From an uncultured Synergistales bacterium (lineage in GTDB: Bacteria > Synergistota > Synergistia > Synergistales > Aminobacteriaceae), in contig CAJOGG010000010.1 of assembly GCA_905234205.1 (NCBI GenBank), positions 1 to 7,017 of the forward strand: a stretch of DNA of 7,017 nt, written 5' to 3'. A program made the position numbers and the translations under genes. Below are positions 6,202 through 7,017 of this stretch, in pieces. Each line of letters opens with the position of its first letter. The stretch's first letter is position 1. Under the pieces are notes generated by a model, which was not told where the DNA came from, made no database searches, and was given only the letters and a program-made list of their open reading frames with translations.

Positions 6202-6231
6202 TTTGTAGTGAGTATAGCAAAATTCTACAAA
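6202..6231 (-). promoter_or_regulatory. Inverted repeat around the epimerase promoter, candidate operator
   Basis: TTTGTAG (6202-6208) and CTACAAA (6225-6231) are perfect 7-bp inverted repeats separated by 16 bp. They lie on either side of the -10 box, and one arm falls where transcription should start. Half-site centres are 23 bp apart, about two helical turns, which suits a dimeric repressor. No regulator gene for it is in view. Confidence 0.45.
6211..6219 (-). promoter_or_regulatory. Extended -10 promoter of the epimerase/propeller operon
   Basis: TGC-TATACT on the minus strand lies 58 nt before the epimerase ATG and predicts a leader of about 50 nt. The hexamer 17 nt upstream (TTATAT, 6239-6234) is a poor -35. 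It sits just after the terminator of the upstream transporter gene, as expected for an independent unit. Confidence 0.6.
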
Positions 6232-6279
6232 AAATATAACAAAAAACCCCGACCCCTGATCAAAGAGCCGGAGCTTTTT
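6231..6279 (-). terminator. Rho-independent terminator of the NRAMP-like gene
   Basis: On the minus strand, AAAAAGCTCCGGCTC (6279-6265) pairs along its full 15 bases with 6255-6241 around a 9-nt loop. Four of the pairs are G-U wobbles. A T-rich run continues past the stem to about 6231. In the plus-strand RNA the wobbles become A-C mismatches, so the hairpin serves minus-strand transcripts. It starts 17 nt after the transporter stop. Confidence 0.85.
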
Positions 6280-6295
6280 ATTCTTATCTTGAGGA

Positions 6296-7017
6296 TTATC
6301 CTATCTTGATTCCAAAGATTCGCATCAACGAAGAAGCTGTCATTATGAGTGCGAACAAATAGCTTACAAGCATGAAAAATTGCAAGACTCTTGGTTGAGG
6401 CATGTTGTTTTGTTCGTTGATGTCCTTCCTGAATATCAAACGCGTTACAAAGAAACCTCCAAATGGTGTAGCAACCGCTGTCGATAAATTAGCAATGAGA
6501 ATCAACTGCGTAGGACTTCCGTTGTATGTGAAACATATTGCCGTAGTGATAGCGATACAAATAAAACTTCCCCACTTGATGAAATTTGACTCAAGCTGCG
6601 TAGGTTTGTCTATACCTGCCGCTAATAAAACCATTCCCCTTTGAGTGTTGCCTAACAATGACGAGAACGCCGCAGCTAATAACGCAACGCCCATAACTAT
6701 AGGAGCAGCACTCCCTAAGAACGGAACGAGTAATTGGCCAAGCTGTGCAGGAGCTTTGATTCCCGTGCCTGTCGGGTGAAGGACGATAGCACCAACCAAG
6801 AATATTGCACCAGAAATTAATACTACCGCGAGAACGTGAGCTATAGCATCGGCAAACATAATCCCGTTGAATAAATCTTCACGCTTCCACTTCTTCTCAA
6901 GACCAAGATAAGTTCCATAAATTCCAGCTGTTATTGCCGCGTTAGTGCTAACATATGCAAGCGAAGTTGTGAGACTTCCTGGAGCAACACTCCAATGTGT
7001 CATGGCGTGTCCAAACT
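6296..7017 (-). CDS. NRAMP-like divalent cation transporter, C-terminal part (N-terminus beyond the window)
   Basis: The frame is open from the right edge (FGHAMTHW...) to the TAA at 6298-6296. The first ATG in view, at 7003, is therefore probably internal, and the true start is outside the window. About 240 residues remain, with five or so hydrophobic segments. The family call rests on the later NRAMP pattern: GVALLAAAFSSLLGNTQRGM resembles the TM8 GLLASGLSST...G.. segment, and ANLSTAVATPFGGFFVTRL resembles TM10, followed by the short cytoplasmic RKDIN. NRAMP proteins take up Mn2+, Fe2+ or related ions with protons. The stretch that should hold TM6 (NAAITAGIYGTYLGLEKKW) lacks the canonical M-P-H motif, so a different substrate is possible. 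The TM1 ligands are not in the window. A terminator follows at 6231-6279. Confidence 0.7.
   Translation of the reverse strand, partial: FGHAMTHWSVAPGSLTTSLAYVSTNAAITAGIYGTYLGLEKKWKREDLFNGIMFADAIAHVLAVVLISGAIFLVGAIVLHPTGTGIKAPAQLGQLLVPFLGSAAPIVMGVALLAAAFSSLLGNTQRGMVLLAAGIDKPTQLESNFIKWGSFICIAITTAICFTYNGSPTQLILIANLSTAVATPFGGFFVTRLIFRKDINEQNNMPQPRVLQFFMLVSYLFALIMTASSLMRIFGIKIG

Overview
The window reads as ordinary chromosome from a low-to-moderate GC anaerobic bacterium. My best guess is a Synergistota-like or Clostridia-like lineage, based on overall protein style and gene mix; no 16S or other phylogenetic marker is present, so this is weak. Genes are tightly packed. No gap exceeds 300 bases, and there is no tRNA, rRNA, CRISPR array, insertion sequence or intact prophage. 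All genes but one lie on the minus strand.

Layout in plus-strand coordinates: (a) 1-41 is the first 13 codons of a minus-strand gene running off the left edge, with a good ribosome binding site. A perfect inverted repeat lies upstream at 132-145. (b) 195-237 is a terminator for the next gene. (c) 260-1498 is a SDF/DAACS-family sodium-coupled symporter whose substrate-site arginine is replaced by alanine. (d) 1499-1626 is a divergent control region holding a 10-bp palindrome, a run of nine Gs and an extended -10 promoter for the only plus-strand gene. (e) 1627-2088 is a small helix-turn-helix protein resembling phage RinA/ArpU/DUF1492 regulators. It meets the next gene tail to tail, with overlapping stop codons. 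(f) 2085-4128 is a NarL-type two-component pair, response regulator first, then a membrane histidine kinase with a GTG start. (g) 4240-6152 is a two-gene operon: a UlaE-type ketopentose-phosphate 3-epimerase translationally coupled to a cytosolic FG-GAP/VCBS-like predicted beta-propeller of unknown function. Its promoter is flanked by an inverted repeat. (h) 6296-7017 is the C-terminal part of an NRAMP-like membrane transporter running off the right edge.

How the parts may work together: the epimerase/propeller operon looks like a piece of sugar-acid or pentose catabolism, and the propeller is the least explained protein here. The symporter, the phage-type regulator and the two-component pair share one block without a convincing internal terminator. 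The two-component transcript could therefore run antisense through the small regulator gene and on into the symporter, a possible non-contiguous operon. Three minus-strand terminators contain G-U wobble pairs that form only in the minus-strand RNA, which independently supports their orientation. Three of the transcription units have a TGC-TANNNT extended -10 and no good -35.
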